From: Engraulis encrasicolus
Lineage: Eukaryota; Chordata; Actinopteri; Clupeiformes; Engraulidae
Reading direction: 5' to 3'
Assembly: GCF_034702125.1 (NCBI RefSeq)
Contig: NC_085878.1
Coordinates: 17,123,557-17,187,556, forward strand
DNA length: 64,000 nucleotides
Positions 26,291 to 39,540 of the stretch are shown here, piece after piece (position 1 is the stretch's first letter; the number at the start of each line of letters is the position of its first letter). The notes below the pieces were generated by a model. The model saw nothing but the letters and a program-made list of their open reading frames with translations. It had not been told where the DNA came from and did no database searches. The translations under genes and the position numbers were made by a program.

Positions 26291-28743
26291 ATGCTTCACA
26301 TCAAGGACCTCTCTTCATTCTCAAGGTGTCCTCTTGCCAAGCCACCACCACCTCCACCCCCCTTTACAGAAAGGCTCCCTTTAAATGGAATCACTCCACA
26401 CACACTTCCCAGCCGGAGCAGCCTCCCCGGCCCCCGCTAATTCCACCTACTGATAAAGATCCTTTTACCGCTCATTTCATAAGTCTTCTGCCTTCACACG
26501 TGAAGCATCAGATGATTAGATGTGTTGTGTTAACCCTCACTCTCCACCCCCTTACCTTCCACCTATACCCGCCACCCTCACCCACTCACTCGCCCGCCCG
26601 CTCCGCCTCCACCGCCACCACCACCACCATGCACCAAACAAAAGTCCACACATTGCTGAGACCCAGCCAAAAAAAGGAAAAGAAAAGGGGAAAAAAAGAA
26701 AGAATAGAATCAATTTAATCACTGTTGAGGTAAAGGAGGAGGGGGGGAGTAAAAAAAAAAGAGCTGCAAGTGGCTGATGCATCGCACAAAGGAAGGAGAG
26801 GTGGAAAATGGAGCGGCATTTAGTGCGTGGCCAAAAGGAAGAAGAGAGAAGGTCATCTCTAATATCTGTTAACTGTTAGGAGGAGTCATTTAAAGCATGC
26901 CAGCTCCCCTTGCTCGGGCCAAAGCCTCACAGAAAAGAGGTTATGGGACGTAATTGAACGGCAATGCGCTGTCTCCAATTGCCCTGGTTCGCTCGCTAGT
27001 TCTTCTTTGTCAGGAGTTTCATGAAGAACCGAAAGGGCCCCAAGATGAAATGTCGGGGCTCCCCCCCACCACCACCACCAAAAGCTGGTCAGGCGTCTTG
27101 ACACACAGGATGTCGCCCTGTACCGTACCCATGTCCGCTGCTACGCTGCATAAAAAAGGGGGAAGCCGCTGTGCCAATATTAGCTGTAAAGGGACAAAGA
27201 TCACATGACAGATTAGTGCCGAGTACAAACAAACGGGGCTTTAAAGAGGGACAACACACCTTGATCTCGCTGGCATGTTTTGTCATAAGCGTCCCCCTTG
27301 TGTGATCTCGTGAGGTGACCTGTCTTCCTTAGCCTCTGAGATGGAGACCTGGGGAGGTAAGGGGGGATTTCCCTCCAGCTGGTAAGGGCACGTTGTGGTT
27401 TAACGGTCTTTACACTCTGCGGTGACCAGCTCTGTGGCACGGGTCTTTGATCTGGAACTGAGCGCAAAGGCCATGACTGAAAAAACAAACTGATGAACTG
27501 TCACTGTCATGTCATGATGAGCCAAAAATACCAGTTTCTACCCTTTTTTCTCTTTTTCTTTTCCTTTCCTCCTTTTTTGATGTGGTGATCTGTCCCTTTA
27601 TATATGTGGAGCATGTATGTTTTATATACATCTCACACTTTCTGCATTTCTTTTTTCCTCTCGGTAGCCAGTGTGCATGATTCTCGGTTTCTGTCGCTGT
27701 CATGCACACTAACAATGTAGACTGAAGTGGCTTTCATCTGCAGAAAAAGTGTGAGGTGGCAGAGCTGTCGAGGGGAAAACTTCACTTTGATGTATACATT
27801 TTTTTTCTTTTGAGGACAGCAGGGAAATGTACACAAAATTGCAAAGCTGCTTCTTTCTGTATTTCTTTGTTTTTGATGCCTACACAGTAGTAATCCACAT
27901 TAATCCCAATTCATAAAATGAAACTCTTTCACACATAAACTCAAGCAGTGATATATGAAGACATTATGCAGACTGTAGGTACCTCTGCTCATATGGTTTA
28001 AAGGTTTTAAATTTTAGTTTCATTATAGTTAATTGTAGTAGTATTAAATTGCCTCACTTAAGTTTTGATAATTTCCCCCCTTTGTACAATATTGTATTTT
28101 GTGCTTTAATAAATGTAGGGTCCGCAGTGTGCTCCCTTCTGTAACAAACTGAGTTGCTGGAAGATATTACTGTATTGCTCACATCACATGAACAAACGAA
28201 TTAACCAAATTAATTTTTTTTAACCATCATTTTATTTTCAGTGAATTTGCTGATTAATTTTCATTTTTTCATGCATGTTCATTCATGTACTAAAACATGT
28301 AAACTCCTTAATACGTATTAGCAAAAATGGCATGTTGGGCATTTACGCATGCACTTTTGCTACATTATGAAATACAAAAGCCAGTTTCAGGACACGTGCA
28401 TGAATTGTCTTTGCCCCCACCCGGTCATCTCCAGTCACACCTTGACTAACCTCAATGGTCACCCTTAAACCGCAGAGCGATCCATAATGTCTGGCAGGTG
28501 TAGAGTTGCGTGATGATGCGTAGGGGAGTTTTTCGTCGACTTAATTATTTTTTATTTTTTTTATTTTTGTGCACTGTCACCAATATTTCTGAAACTTCAG
28601 CGAGTTTGTCCGCATGGACACCGGAGCTGCCCACACATCGGATTTCAGGCCCTGGTTCAAATGTGCTGTGTGCTTTGATAATAAATGGAGAAGGGCTCAG
28701 GTGACCACACTCTGCAGGGCCAGCAGGTAATGGAGCTGACATA
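26291..28743. other. non-coding DNA with (CCA)n and A-rich runs
   Basis: Short CCA-type runs lie at about 26608-26630 and 27066-27080, and A-rich runs at 26668-26760. The rest is unique. No exon is recognised. Confidence 0.45.
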
Positions 28744-28826
<83 letters not shown>

Positions 28827-28938
28827 TACGCACACGCACACATACGCACACGCACACGCACACACACACACACACACACAGTCTACACACAACCAGTCTT
28901 TGTGCACACACATACGCACACGCACACATACGCACACG

Positions 28939-29037
<99 letters not shown>

Positions 29038-29047
29038 CACACACACT
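28744..29047. repeat. very long (CA)n array, related to the 26 kb array
   Basis: Two CA arrays with CGCA/CATA variants flank a unique segment near 28879-28905 beginning cagtctacacacaaccagtc. This matches the segment inside the 26.1 kb array with few differences. Confidence 0.95.
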
Positions 29048-29236
29048 TCAATATACTGTTCACAGCGACGCAGGGGGAAAGCAAAAGCTAGCAGCTAGGC
29101 ACGTGCACAGATGGACAGAGTGAGTCTATCAGAGGTTTGAGGTTTATTTCCATGTCACAAGCACCACAGCCGTTCCCTAGGCCCTTTCCAGCAGTGACTG
29201 AGTCATTAGAGGCCCATGTTAATCAGCACTACTGTG

Positions 29237-29413
29237 GCCCTGCCGTGGCCAAACGGTAGGGCACTTGTCTACCACGCGGCTGACCCGGGTTCGATTTGCG
29301 ACCCGTGTCCTTTGCCGGCCCTTCCCCGTCTTTCTCTCCCCACTCGCTTCCTGTCACCACCTTCACTGTCCTGTTATAAGAAAATAAAGTAAAAGAGACA
29401 AAGACAAAAAATT
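29237..29413 (+). mobile_element. tRNA-derived SINE, apparently full length
   Basis: The 5' region resembles a tRNA, with an A-box-like tggccaaacggtagg and a B box GGTTCGATTT (29288-29297). A tail of ccccgtctttctctccccac and cttcctgtcacc ends in aataaag and an A-rich 3' end. A perfect 12 bp duplication, agcactactgtg, flanks it (29225-29236 and 29414-29425), the signature of LINE-mediated insertion. A second copy of the family lies at 52.6 kb. The family name is not assigned. Confidence 0.92.
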
Positions 29414-29425
29414 AGCACTACTGTG

Positions 29426-30237
29426 TAGGAATTGTTGTACAGGCCTAAAGACATGACATGTCAACGCCACTGACCTTCTCATTTGACTCATCCCAACATT
29501 TACGAGCCTTCTCTCATTTAAAGTGGCATTATGCTGTTATCGAGGTGTCTGTCAAAATATCCCTCTGAGTTATTTTTTTTTCAATATAAATGCGATTGTT
29601 TATTTTGCTATGTTCATTCGGGGTCATTTAGTTTTGGGGTTTTTTTTGCGAGTGGGATATCCTGCCCACAATCCGGGAAAGTGGTGGGAATAATCATTGT
29701 TTCCCTGGTAATGACTTATTTAAGCATTTGCTGACTTAGGTGATTAACTTGAAAATGTTGTGTAGTCCCCCTTATATAGACTACTATGATATGTAGATTA
29801 CACCAATACCAGATATTTTTGGAGAGTGATTTGGTAAAACATAAAAAAAACATCCAGGCAAAAAAGACAAGCGAAGGAGGCAACATTTAATATGGTAAAG
29901 TTAATATAACACACAATTAAACAGCAATGTAAACAACCTACATTCTCATTCTCGAAATATCCTCCTTTGAACAGGCCTAATCCATGCACTCATTTTCCAA
30001 CACCAAATAACTTGGTACGGAAACAAACAAAGGCATCCACCCCGCACACCCCCACCCTCCACCCAAACAATGAAACAAGAAAAAGATTTTTCTCAGACTT
30101 TGTTTGTTTGTATTTTTTGAGTGTGCACACAGATTAAACAGTGTAAATGAATGTTGTAATTAGAATAGGGTGTTGAAACGTAGGCGTTGGTTTGTCTTTG
30201 TGTTTGTTTCAGATGAAAGAGGCATGTTTTTTTCCCT
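29426..30237. other. unique AT-rich non-coding DNA
   Basis: No gene or repeat is recognised. Confidence 0.4.
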
Positions 30238-30440
30238 TTGTGTTCGTGTGTGCGTGTGTATGTGTTTGTGTCCACGTGTGTGTGCGTCTGTGTGTGTGTT
30301 TGTGTGTGTGTGTGTGCGCACGTGCATGTGTGTGCGCTAGCGTGTCCGTCTGCATGAGTGTGCATCTGCGTTTGTGCGCCTGTGTGTGTGTGTGTGTGCG
30401 CGTGTGTGCGCGCGCAAATTATGTGTGTGCACTGCACAGA
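30238..30440. repeat. degenerate (TG)n array
   Basis: A TG-rich alternating tract with many CG and CA interruptions. It looks like an old array. Confidence 0.85.
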
Positions 30441-30659
30441 AGGAGTGGGATCTTTCTCAGCGCAATGTAGCAGCATGTTTACAATGCGTTCCCCAGGGAA
30501 TGTTCTCTCTCTCTGTTCAGCCTATTTGCAAGAGCAGAAAATTAAAATAGCCCGACATCATCAGCAGAGAACTATGGAATGCAGCCTGTCCGCGGATGAA
30601 TTAGGCCCCGCGCTGGGTCTGCAGGGACGTGCTTACTGATTAACATGGCTGCAGTACGT

Positions 30660-30706
30660 AGACACACACGGGCAAACGCGGGGGTTCTAAGTACACGCGC
30701 GCGTAT

Positions 30707-30753
<47 letters not shown>

Positions 30754-30870
30754 CACACACAGGGGTTCTAAAATACACATTCTCTGAAAAAATGCTTGTG
30801 CATGCATGCACGCACATGCATACGCACACACACACACAGATGCACACACGCACACACACACACACATGCA
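30660..30870. repeat. (CGCA)n / (CA)n arrays with duplicated spacer
   Basis: A (CGCA)8-like run at about 30708-30740 passes into CA. The word ggggttcta precedes it (30681) and recurs after it (30762), followed by further CA with ATGCA variants. A local duplication that included the spacer is likely. Confidence 0.85.
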
Positions 30871-31135
30871 CAGATATAGCATGTATACATCCCTGCGGTT
30901 GTCCTCTCAAACATACTGTATGGTTTGCAAGGACATCTACACTGTGCACACACCCAGGAGCTGGAGTTACGGGTGATATTTTTTATTTGATTTTGGTAAA
31001 TAGAGTTGATTTGCGATATACTGTAGATGGAATTTATATTAACAACTGCAATTATTTGTATGGAGTTACACACATATTCTTGTACATTCTTTCATATTTT
31101 GGTTTAGATTTTTCTTTCCATTTTTCATCTTCCCA

Positions 31136-31137
<2 letters not shown>

Positions 31138-31209
<72 letters not shown>
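31138..31209. repeat. (CT)n microsatellite
   Basis: A pure CT array. Unique DNA with no recognised gene lies between it and the hAT element at 31584. Confidence 0.96.
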
Positions 31210-31211
<2 letters not shown>

Positions 31212-31846
31212 TCACATTTTGTTTTATATATTTCATTACCATAGTGGGTGCTAGACCAAGAATGGGTGTACACTTTGAGTCAAAAAGCTGGGAAAATATT
31301 TATCCAGAGTTCCACCTCCGTGAGGACTTTAGCATCAGTCACACAAAACCTCCATTTCAATTCAGTAGGTGTTTCAGATTTCCCCCTTCCAAGAAGCCCC
31401 CATTTTCCCTTTTTCCCTATCTTCTCCCTCTCTTTTCCAAACTCTCTTTTCTGAGAATTTGCATAGAAATAATCTTCAGGTGAGGGGACTTTTGGCGGGT
31501 GTCCAGAGATACGGAGGGTGTGTTTTGTGGAGATGTTTTCACAAAATGTGGGCCAGCAAGCCCAAGGAGGGTGGGGCACCTTGTAGGACTGGGCGGTTAA
31601 TCGAGTTTTACGGTTTCTCGAGAAGTTTTATGAAATCGATTAATATTTTGATATATCGAATATCTCGAGTTTAGGCTGTAAATGCATAAGATTTCGCCAC
31701 TCTGATTTCCCTTCTGTGCTGTGGAGCGGCCCGCCCCGCCTCCTTGCGTGTGTTTCCCCCCAACAGAGCTGGCTCCCTTCCCCCTGCTCCTCCTCCTCCC
31801 CCTCCCCTTGCGTGTAGCGGCGTGTGTTTGTGTCGACTCTTTCAAC

Positions 31847-31963
31847 ATGGCGGCGCCCACAGAAGAAGCCGAAACGGCAGAATTTGTTCCAAAGAAAAGG
31901 ACGAACGGCTCAATAATATGGCGTTATTTCGGAGTTAGAGCCTCTGATGAGGAGCATCTATAA
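31847..31963 (+). pseudogene. N-terminal remnant of a BED-finger hAT transposase
   Basis: A 38-codon frame starts at an ATG in gcaacATGGcgg-like context. It encodes an acidic Ala/Glu-rich leader, then a segment (residues 13-30) with FVPKK and SIIWRYFG. ZBED1-like hAT transposases begin their BED zinc finger with a similar VPKK...W-(K/R)-(W/Y)-FG pattern. A stop follows before any of the zinc-binding Cys and His residues, and no downstream DDE catalytic region is present. A transposase fossil within the surrounding element is the best reading. Family assignment is from memory of the pattern, not alignment. Confidence 0.6.
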
Positions 31964-32055
31964 GAGGCTTTGTGCGTTGGTCCGTCCGTCCGTGACGTTT
32001 TTTGTCAGACATCTTTGTCCCATACAACCAGAGTGGGGTAAACCGGCTGTGTTAA

Positions 32056-33308
32056 TCAGTGTTGGGAATAACGGCGTTTAAATAAACGGCGTTACTAACG
32101 CCGTTACATTTTTCACTAACGGATAATCTAACTAATTATTCTTACTGTCAGTATAACGCCGTTACAATTTCATACACTCCGTTACTGCACGTTACTGTTT
32201 TAGGGTAGCCTATGCGTCGTCACCGTGCGTTCTATTACCAAAACCTCTCCATACGGTCATATGGCCACGTTCGCCGCTGCCATTCACCCAGTAGAAGTCA
32301 GAAAGAGGGACAGAATGAGTGTGTGTGTGCTGCTTGGTGAACAGTGTTTGTCTGATCCCAGGATTATTGCGTTTGCGTCCGGATAGGTGGCTATCCGCAT
32401 CACCGGGGGCTGAATGGAGGGAGCGCAAGCTAACATTACCAGACCCACTTCTCTCACCCCTAATTCCTCCACCAATACCTGTATGGACACTACGACTGCA
32501 TTCGCCACTGCCACCGACTCACTTGAGATAGGATAAAGTCACCGAGTGAGTTTAAATGTGTGTGTGTGCTTAGAGAACATCCTTGCTTCGCATGTCGGCA
32601 TCACTGCCTTCGGAAGTTTCGCCGCGGTAAACAAAGAGTGCTCGTCCGATCATTATCCTCCTCGTGAGATAAAAACGGTCCTTCAGAGTCAGAATAGGTA
32701 AATAACATGCTCAGAACTTCACCATGATTCAACTTCTCACTAACCACGAAGAAATAGCTCGCTGATAGTTCGCTGATAACAACACAAACTCAACTCGCAC
32801 GCTTCGAGACAAAGACGCAAAGTGGCTACTTCCGCATTTTGTGGTCGCGTCACAGGTCGCGTCTTTTACTGCTTCACGACTCTGTGAACTACAAAATGAC
32901 GTAATCGTAGTCTTGTTTGAAAGGGTAGCATTTAGTAATAATTAAAATGTAAATACTACATTTAGTAGTAATTTAAAGTTGGATTTAACATGCACATTTT
33001 CAGTTGAATTTAAATAAGACTATTAAAATGTGTTATTTTCTTTTATTAAAAAATATATATATTGTCCATCCAGTGGCTTTGGTTTATTATGTTGCAATAA
33101 ATTGTTTGTAACGTCACCTGTCTTTACCGTCCTTCTCTATGTGGTTTATGAAACATGGTCGGGGGGCGAGTAACGCAATAGTTACTTTTACTGGTAACTA
33201 GTTACTTTGATACCGGAGTAACCCAGGAAGTAACTCAGTTACTTTTTTGGAGAAGTAACTAGTAACTAGTAACTAGTTACTTTTTCAAAGTAACTTGCCC
33301 AACACTGA
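32056..33308. mobile_element. nested DNA transposon with CAGTGTTGGG ends, 1253 bp
   Basis: The left end is tcagtgttgggaataacg. The right end, in reverse complement, reads tcagtgttgggcaagttac. Subterminal sequence is rich in (a)acg(c)cgtta and agtaact words, a familiar composition of a fish hAT-like family. A 6 bp direct repeat, tgttaa, flanks it (32050-32055 and 33309-33314); read as 8 bp it has two mismatches. No coding region is recognised. It splits the surrounding hAT element. Confidence 0.82.
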
Positions 33309-33588
33309 TGTTAAGACAGCCGTGATGCGTTTCCCAATCATTGGAAACCGCTTCGAAATGATAATAAACAACTAAAATATGATTTAAGTGTTTCTAGAAA
33401 GTTACCGCTGTTTTTATAAGTGCATACAGTGACACTAATAAGCGTTTATTACTGCCGTTTTCTCCGTTTTCATCTCTGCATACTGGTGACGAGGCACCCC
33501 TCGCTTCACAAATAGTGCCGTCTAGGAACAAAGACCGGTTTATTTTCGTTCTGCCTGGAAGCGGTCCGGAGCAACGGGCCTGACTCCT

Positions 33589-33682
33589 GTCTGACTCTAG
33601 CCTGGGAACTCCCATACTGCCTTTAGTTCTACACAATCGTTTGTGATTAGGTCTGGTGTTAACCAGGCAAGTCTGACTCTAG
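33589..33682. repeat. possible mini-insertion with 12 bp flanking repeat
   Basis: The word gtctgactctag occurs at 33589-33600 and 33671-33682. The 70 bp between starts cctgg and has an inverted ccagg near its end (33663-33667). It lies inside the older hAT element. Confidence 0.45.
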
Positions 33683-33957
33683 TCTAGCCTTTGATCTCAC
33701 ATGGTTTAAGCATTTTGATGCTTTGTTATATTTTTTTATTTTTGTACATATTATCTTCCTTAAAATAACAAACAGAACAAAAAATGACATTGTAATGTCA
33801 ACACTGAACATCTTTTGACTAGATAGCCACCAAGCTTTTTTTAAAAAAGGTTTTTTTCCACTTGCATAGATATCGAGATATATATCGTATATCGAGATAT
33901 AGCAGACACTTATCGAGATTATTGTTTTTCTCAATATCCCCCAGCCCTAGCACCTTG

Positions 33958-34404
33958 GAGCACACGCATGCTTCTCTTTTGCTCTCCTTCTCGATTTGGT
34001 TTCCTCTCCCCCTCTCCCTCTCGTCTCCTCCTCCTTTCCTCTCCACCTCTCCTTTCCCTCCACCTCATGCCTCCTCGTCTTAATTCTCAGCCCTTTTCTT
34101 TTCATTCATTACATTGCTGGGGTCATACTGTAACTCATTTTCACTTCTAGCCGCTCGCTCTCTCTTTGATATTTCTCTGGTGTAGGTTTGTTTTTGTTTT
34201 GTGCCAAGAGCTTTTTCTCACGTTTCCCTCCTTTTTTTCTTCTATCTTGTGTCAATTCTGTACTTTGTTCTTAAAACTTTGAAGCAAAGTCTCGCAATTG
34301 GAACCTCTTCCGTGTTGTATTACATTCAGTATAATGCTATAAAGCACCCAAAGAGACAAAGAGAGATAGAGACAAATACAAACACTTGCATGCCCCGCCA
34401 CTTG
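33958..34404. other. pyrimidine-rich then unique DNA
   Basis: C/T-rich low-complexity sequence to about 34080, then unique sequence. No gene is recognised. Confidence 0.45.
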
Positions 34405-34595
<191 letters not shown>

Positions 34596-35086
34596 TCTGG
34601 CCACTGTTCAAGGTAGGATTTTATTAAAAAAAATGATTTATGCCAGCAGACAGTCTCACTGTTGAAATTTTATTGTGATGCTGACAGTCAAAACGCCTAC
34701 AATTTGTGGAGTCGTTTGGAGAACAAGAAGACAGGGGCCATTAAACAACAACTCCCCCCTCCCAAAAAAATAAAATCATTTACTGGCCACCCCCTCTCCC
34801 CCACACCGGCAGTCTGATCTATGCCACCGGGCCGCAACGACCTGCTACGTGTAACTCATCCTTGCCACATCACTCTCTCTCTCAACCGCCCCCCCAAACC
34901 CCCCCTTTTGGCCGAGAGTGAGTGCGGAGATCTCTATGGTATTATTGTGTTTTTCCACACTAGACAAACAGCCTAATCTTCAGCTGGCAGAGACCCCTGT
35001 CTTTTTTGGCAGCGTCTCAGAAAGTATCACTACTGCAGTGTGAATAAGAGTCAGCCAAGAGCAGGGGGAGGACCACTGCCCCCCTA

Positions 35087-36283
<1,197 letters not shown>

Positions 36284-36345
<62 letters not shown>

Positions 36346-36349
36346 CTCC
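36284..36349. repeat. (CT)n microsatellite
   Basis: A CT array with one TTT interruption. Unique DNA (36350-37065) follows, including a pyrimidine-rich stretch near 36660-36725. Confidence 0.95.
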
Positions 36350-37065
36350 CCCCTCCCTCCTCCAGCTTACATCAAACTGTGTGATTTATATACTTGTCAT
36401 CGGAAGGTGGTGATTTGTGATAGTGCAAATAAAAAAGTGTAAGTGCTAGGCGATCCACGTCGAAACTCTCCGTAGAGCTAGTTTGCCAGGATCAATGTGG
36501 ACGCGTCCAAGACAAAGAGGAAAATGCTTTTTAGTCATCCGAGGGTCTAGACAAACTGTTGAATGTCACCGTGGTCTTTTCCTGTTGTTTGCTTTGAATA
36601 GTATGAGCCCCGTGCTCGGGGCTTGAGCTTGACCTGAACTGTGTCGGACCCGAGTTGCACTCTCTTTCTCTCCTTTCCTTCCTTCCCTCCTGCCTTCCTT
36701 CCTCTGTTTTCTTTTTCTTCCTCGATATGTGTGCCTGTGTGTCTTTTGGGAGGCTCTTTTGGCTGGGCTAGACTGACTGGACGGGACTTCTTTTGTCATA
36801 ACAGGTTGTCCCTCTGTGGCCCCTCTTTTTTTTCCTTTCTGAGTAACTTGCTTCATGAACAGACATTCAAAACAACCCAGTGTTGAAAACCTGAATATTT
36901 GAATCAAGCACCACCATTCATTGGTATGTCATAACATGGACGGTAGGCCACCTCGTGCCCATGCACATATCCTGCTACATATAATGTACGGTAACTAGCA
37001 TTATGCAATACTTCCATATAAGTATAGAAATAGAGATTTACGGTTGGATTTGTTGATAAAAATCA

Positions 37066-37309
37066 TGAGCTTAGAATTATAAGGTTCTATCTCCGTTTAG
37101 GGTAGTTCTGAGATATTGAGCATCAAAGTTTTTACATCCCAGCTGTTTTGTGAGATAGAACGTTTTTATTTTATTAATAACAATGTAAAATAATACTTTT
37201 TTCACAAAAATAACACCACACAGGCATTAATAAACATGCAATGGGTCAGATTATGTAAAAAACTAAATTTTACCAAAAATGGAGATAGAACCTTATAATT
37301 CTCAGCTCA
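37066..37309. mobile_element. palindromic MITE, 244 bp
   Basis: The left arm, 37066-37097, begins tgagcttagaattataagg. Its reverse complement occupies the right end (37278-37309), matching at about 30 of 32 positions. The shared core aattataaggttctatctcc is perfect in both arms. The interior is AT-rich with no coding capacity. The target duplication is unclear, so no superfamily is assigned. Confidence 0.82.
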
Positions 37310-39457
37310 CGAAATGCTGTGCCATAAAGCCACAATGAGAAAGAGGGCGGAAGTGAGGAAGAAATAGGGAGAGGGAGAACATACATTACATGACAGACAG
37401 GGGGGATATTCTGACCCCATTCTAGCGTCACACAGGTGTACCATGTTCAGTCGTCCTGTGCTTGAATGTGTAGGTCAGCATGCGACACACACACACACAC
37501 GGCCCTCTTGAACATACACAGGGCCAGCCAGCGTCCCATGTATGGATTACCATAGCAATGGGTACGCCAGCCCCGTGGTATGGATTACCATGGCAATAGG
37601 CTGTGAGTGGCTACGGGGCACATGACTAATTGCCTGACAGAGCGCCACTTCGTTCCACTTGGTCACTGAAATTAATGTCTCTCTCAGCGAGGCGAAGTGG
37701 AGGCCCGATTACTGTCCCCATACCCAAATGAACTTACTGCCTAAATGACTCCAGCTTATGAGTGTGAGTCCTTTTCATTAGGAGCGCCGTTTATGTTTTA
37801 TCAGTATGCATTTGAGGAGAAGGAGAACTATGACTCAATAAATTGCTTTGATCAGTTGCCGTAGTCTAGAGGGGGATGGAATTTATTCGTGGCATTTACC
37901 CCGCTTATCAAGTTCCCCTTTTTTTTACCATTTTTTTCACCCCTTGTCGCTTTTCTGGTTCAGCCTGAATGTATGTCTCATTGTCTCATTTTCCTTTCAA
38001 TGTAAACATTAACATGCAAATTAAATTTGTGTCAAATATACATCACAGGGGTGTGTAAGAGACACCTCAACAGCGTGCCCTTGATGCATACGATGATGTG
38101 CGTGTGTGTGTTTGAGTTGAGGGGTTGTGCGACCTCTGACAGATGATTTCCACGGAGCGCCGTTGCAAGCGCGAGCGGCTCCGGGGTCGACGGGCTGACA
38201 GGCTCACTGGCTATGATTCGCCAGATAAATCACGGCCCGGTCCTAACCTCGTAGATGCTCTCCGACAGAGAAGATTAACAGCGGCGGAGTAGCGAGCAGC
38301 GACGGAAACACTGCGAGTCTGGGAATGGAAATGACTCGGACCCCCATCCCACCCCCACCACGCCTCGCCAACCTCCCAACTGCACCTCGCTACTGTCTAC
38401 CCGCTACCCACCAAACCCACCCACCCATTCTCAATTTTTACAGACGGCGCAAGATAAATATTCACTTATTAAAGCGTAACTGGAATTGACTGTGTCATGC
38501 ATCAGCCTAATAGCCAAAAGCTGTGGTTCAATACAGCGGACTTGGGGAGAGGGCTTTCCTAATGGAAGAAGTGACGTCCTCCTTGCCCAAACTCCATTCA
38601 TCAGACAGTGCAGTGTTCATTATACCCCTACAAAGGGCTGCCATTGCAAATGGTTAGAGCCATCTATTAACCCAAAGCGATGAGGAGCAGCGGATTATGG
38701 GGATAACACATTCAGGGAAAATAGGACACTGATAGTTCATCCGGGTGTAGAAAGGACACCAAAAAAAATATGTCACAAACGTCACCTGCCTCCTAGTCCT
38801 GAAATGGTACTGCCAGAGAATGAACAAAATATGTCACCAGGAACTGTTTACATGGAGAGGTCGCATTTAGGTTTAATTGTCATAATTATGGGGCTTTAAA
38901 ACATTTTTTTTTTATAAAATAGTATGTCGTTAAGCCATTCATTACAAGATGTCTATAATAATGTGCAGTCTGTGCAGGATTGACACTTTAAAGCCACATC
39001 TGTTTAAAAGCAATATCTGCATGTATGCAAAACAAAAAGACAATGTTGAAATAACACCTAGTGTGTAAATCATTATCGCTTGCACACAAGTTCTTCCCTC
39101 ACCATCAATCACTCATCCAGCATGCGTACATGCAGGGAGAACACCCATAGCATCATTATCATCTCTCACTATCATCACCTGTGTGACACCAGAGGTGCTC
39201 CACAGAAACGGCACCTACTGGTATATGGATATCAGTTTACAAGCAAAGTCAGATGGCCATCGAGTGTCCTCCTCACACACCTACAGCGGATACAGCAGGG
39301 TATACCAAAGTGCTTAGCTCCTCAATTAGCATGATTTGCAGACCATGGGCCCAGGTCAAGGAGCCAGACTGACTGATGGGAGTTTATCTAGTTCCGCTTC
39401 CGCTAATGAGGAGATCAGGAGCATGCAATACCTCATGCTGATAGAATGTCATTATAG
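37310..39457. other. unique DNA, candidate regulatory region
   Basis: Two related X-box-like words lie at 37541-37600 (see findings). Positions 38130-38340 are unusually CpG-rich for this window (ggagcgccgttgcaagcgcg words) and lack repeats. No exon is recognised. Confidence 0.4.
37541..37600. promoter_or_regulatory. paired X-box-like (RFX-type) motifs
   Basis: The words ATTACCATAGCAAT and ATTACCATGGCAAT occur ~38 bp apart within duplicated tatggattaccat blocks. Each is close to the palindromic X-box GTTRCCATGGYAAC bound by RFX factors. Binding is inferred from resemblance only. Confidence 0.35.
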
Positions 39458-39540
39458 GGAGAGAGGGAGAGAGAGAGAGAGAGAGAGGGAGGGAGAGATG
39501 GAGAGAGAGAGAAAGCGAGAGAGATGGAGAGAGAGAAGGG
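39458..39540. repeat. (GA)n array with GGGA/TGGA variants
   Basis: A purine tract of ~83 bp, interrupted. Confidence 0.93.

Larger units (their letters stand above)
31584..33949 (+). mobile_element. hAT-type transposon with nested insertion, 2366 bp
   Basis: The left end is taggactgggcggttaatc. The right end, in reverse complement, reads tagggctgggggatattgag, a match of the first bases typical of fish hAT elements starting TAGGGCTGGG. A perfect 8 bp duplication, GCACCTTG, flanks it (31576-31583 and 33950-33957). Near the left end a short frame encodes a BED-finger-like N-terminus (31847-31963). A second element (32056-33308) interrupts it. Without that insertion it is only ~1.1 kb, so most of the transposase was lost before or after insertion. 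Confidence 0.88.

Noticed and set aside
29237..29310. Functional tRNA gene
   Set aside because: A and B boxes are present but the sequence cannot form a complete cloverleaf and continues into a SINE tail with flanking duplications.
32200..32531. Coding remnant within the CAGTGTTGGG element
   Set aside because: Short frames on both strands, none with a recognisable transposase motif.
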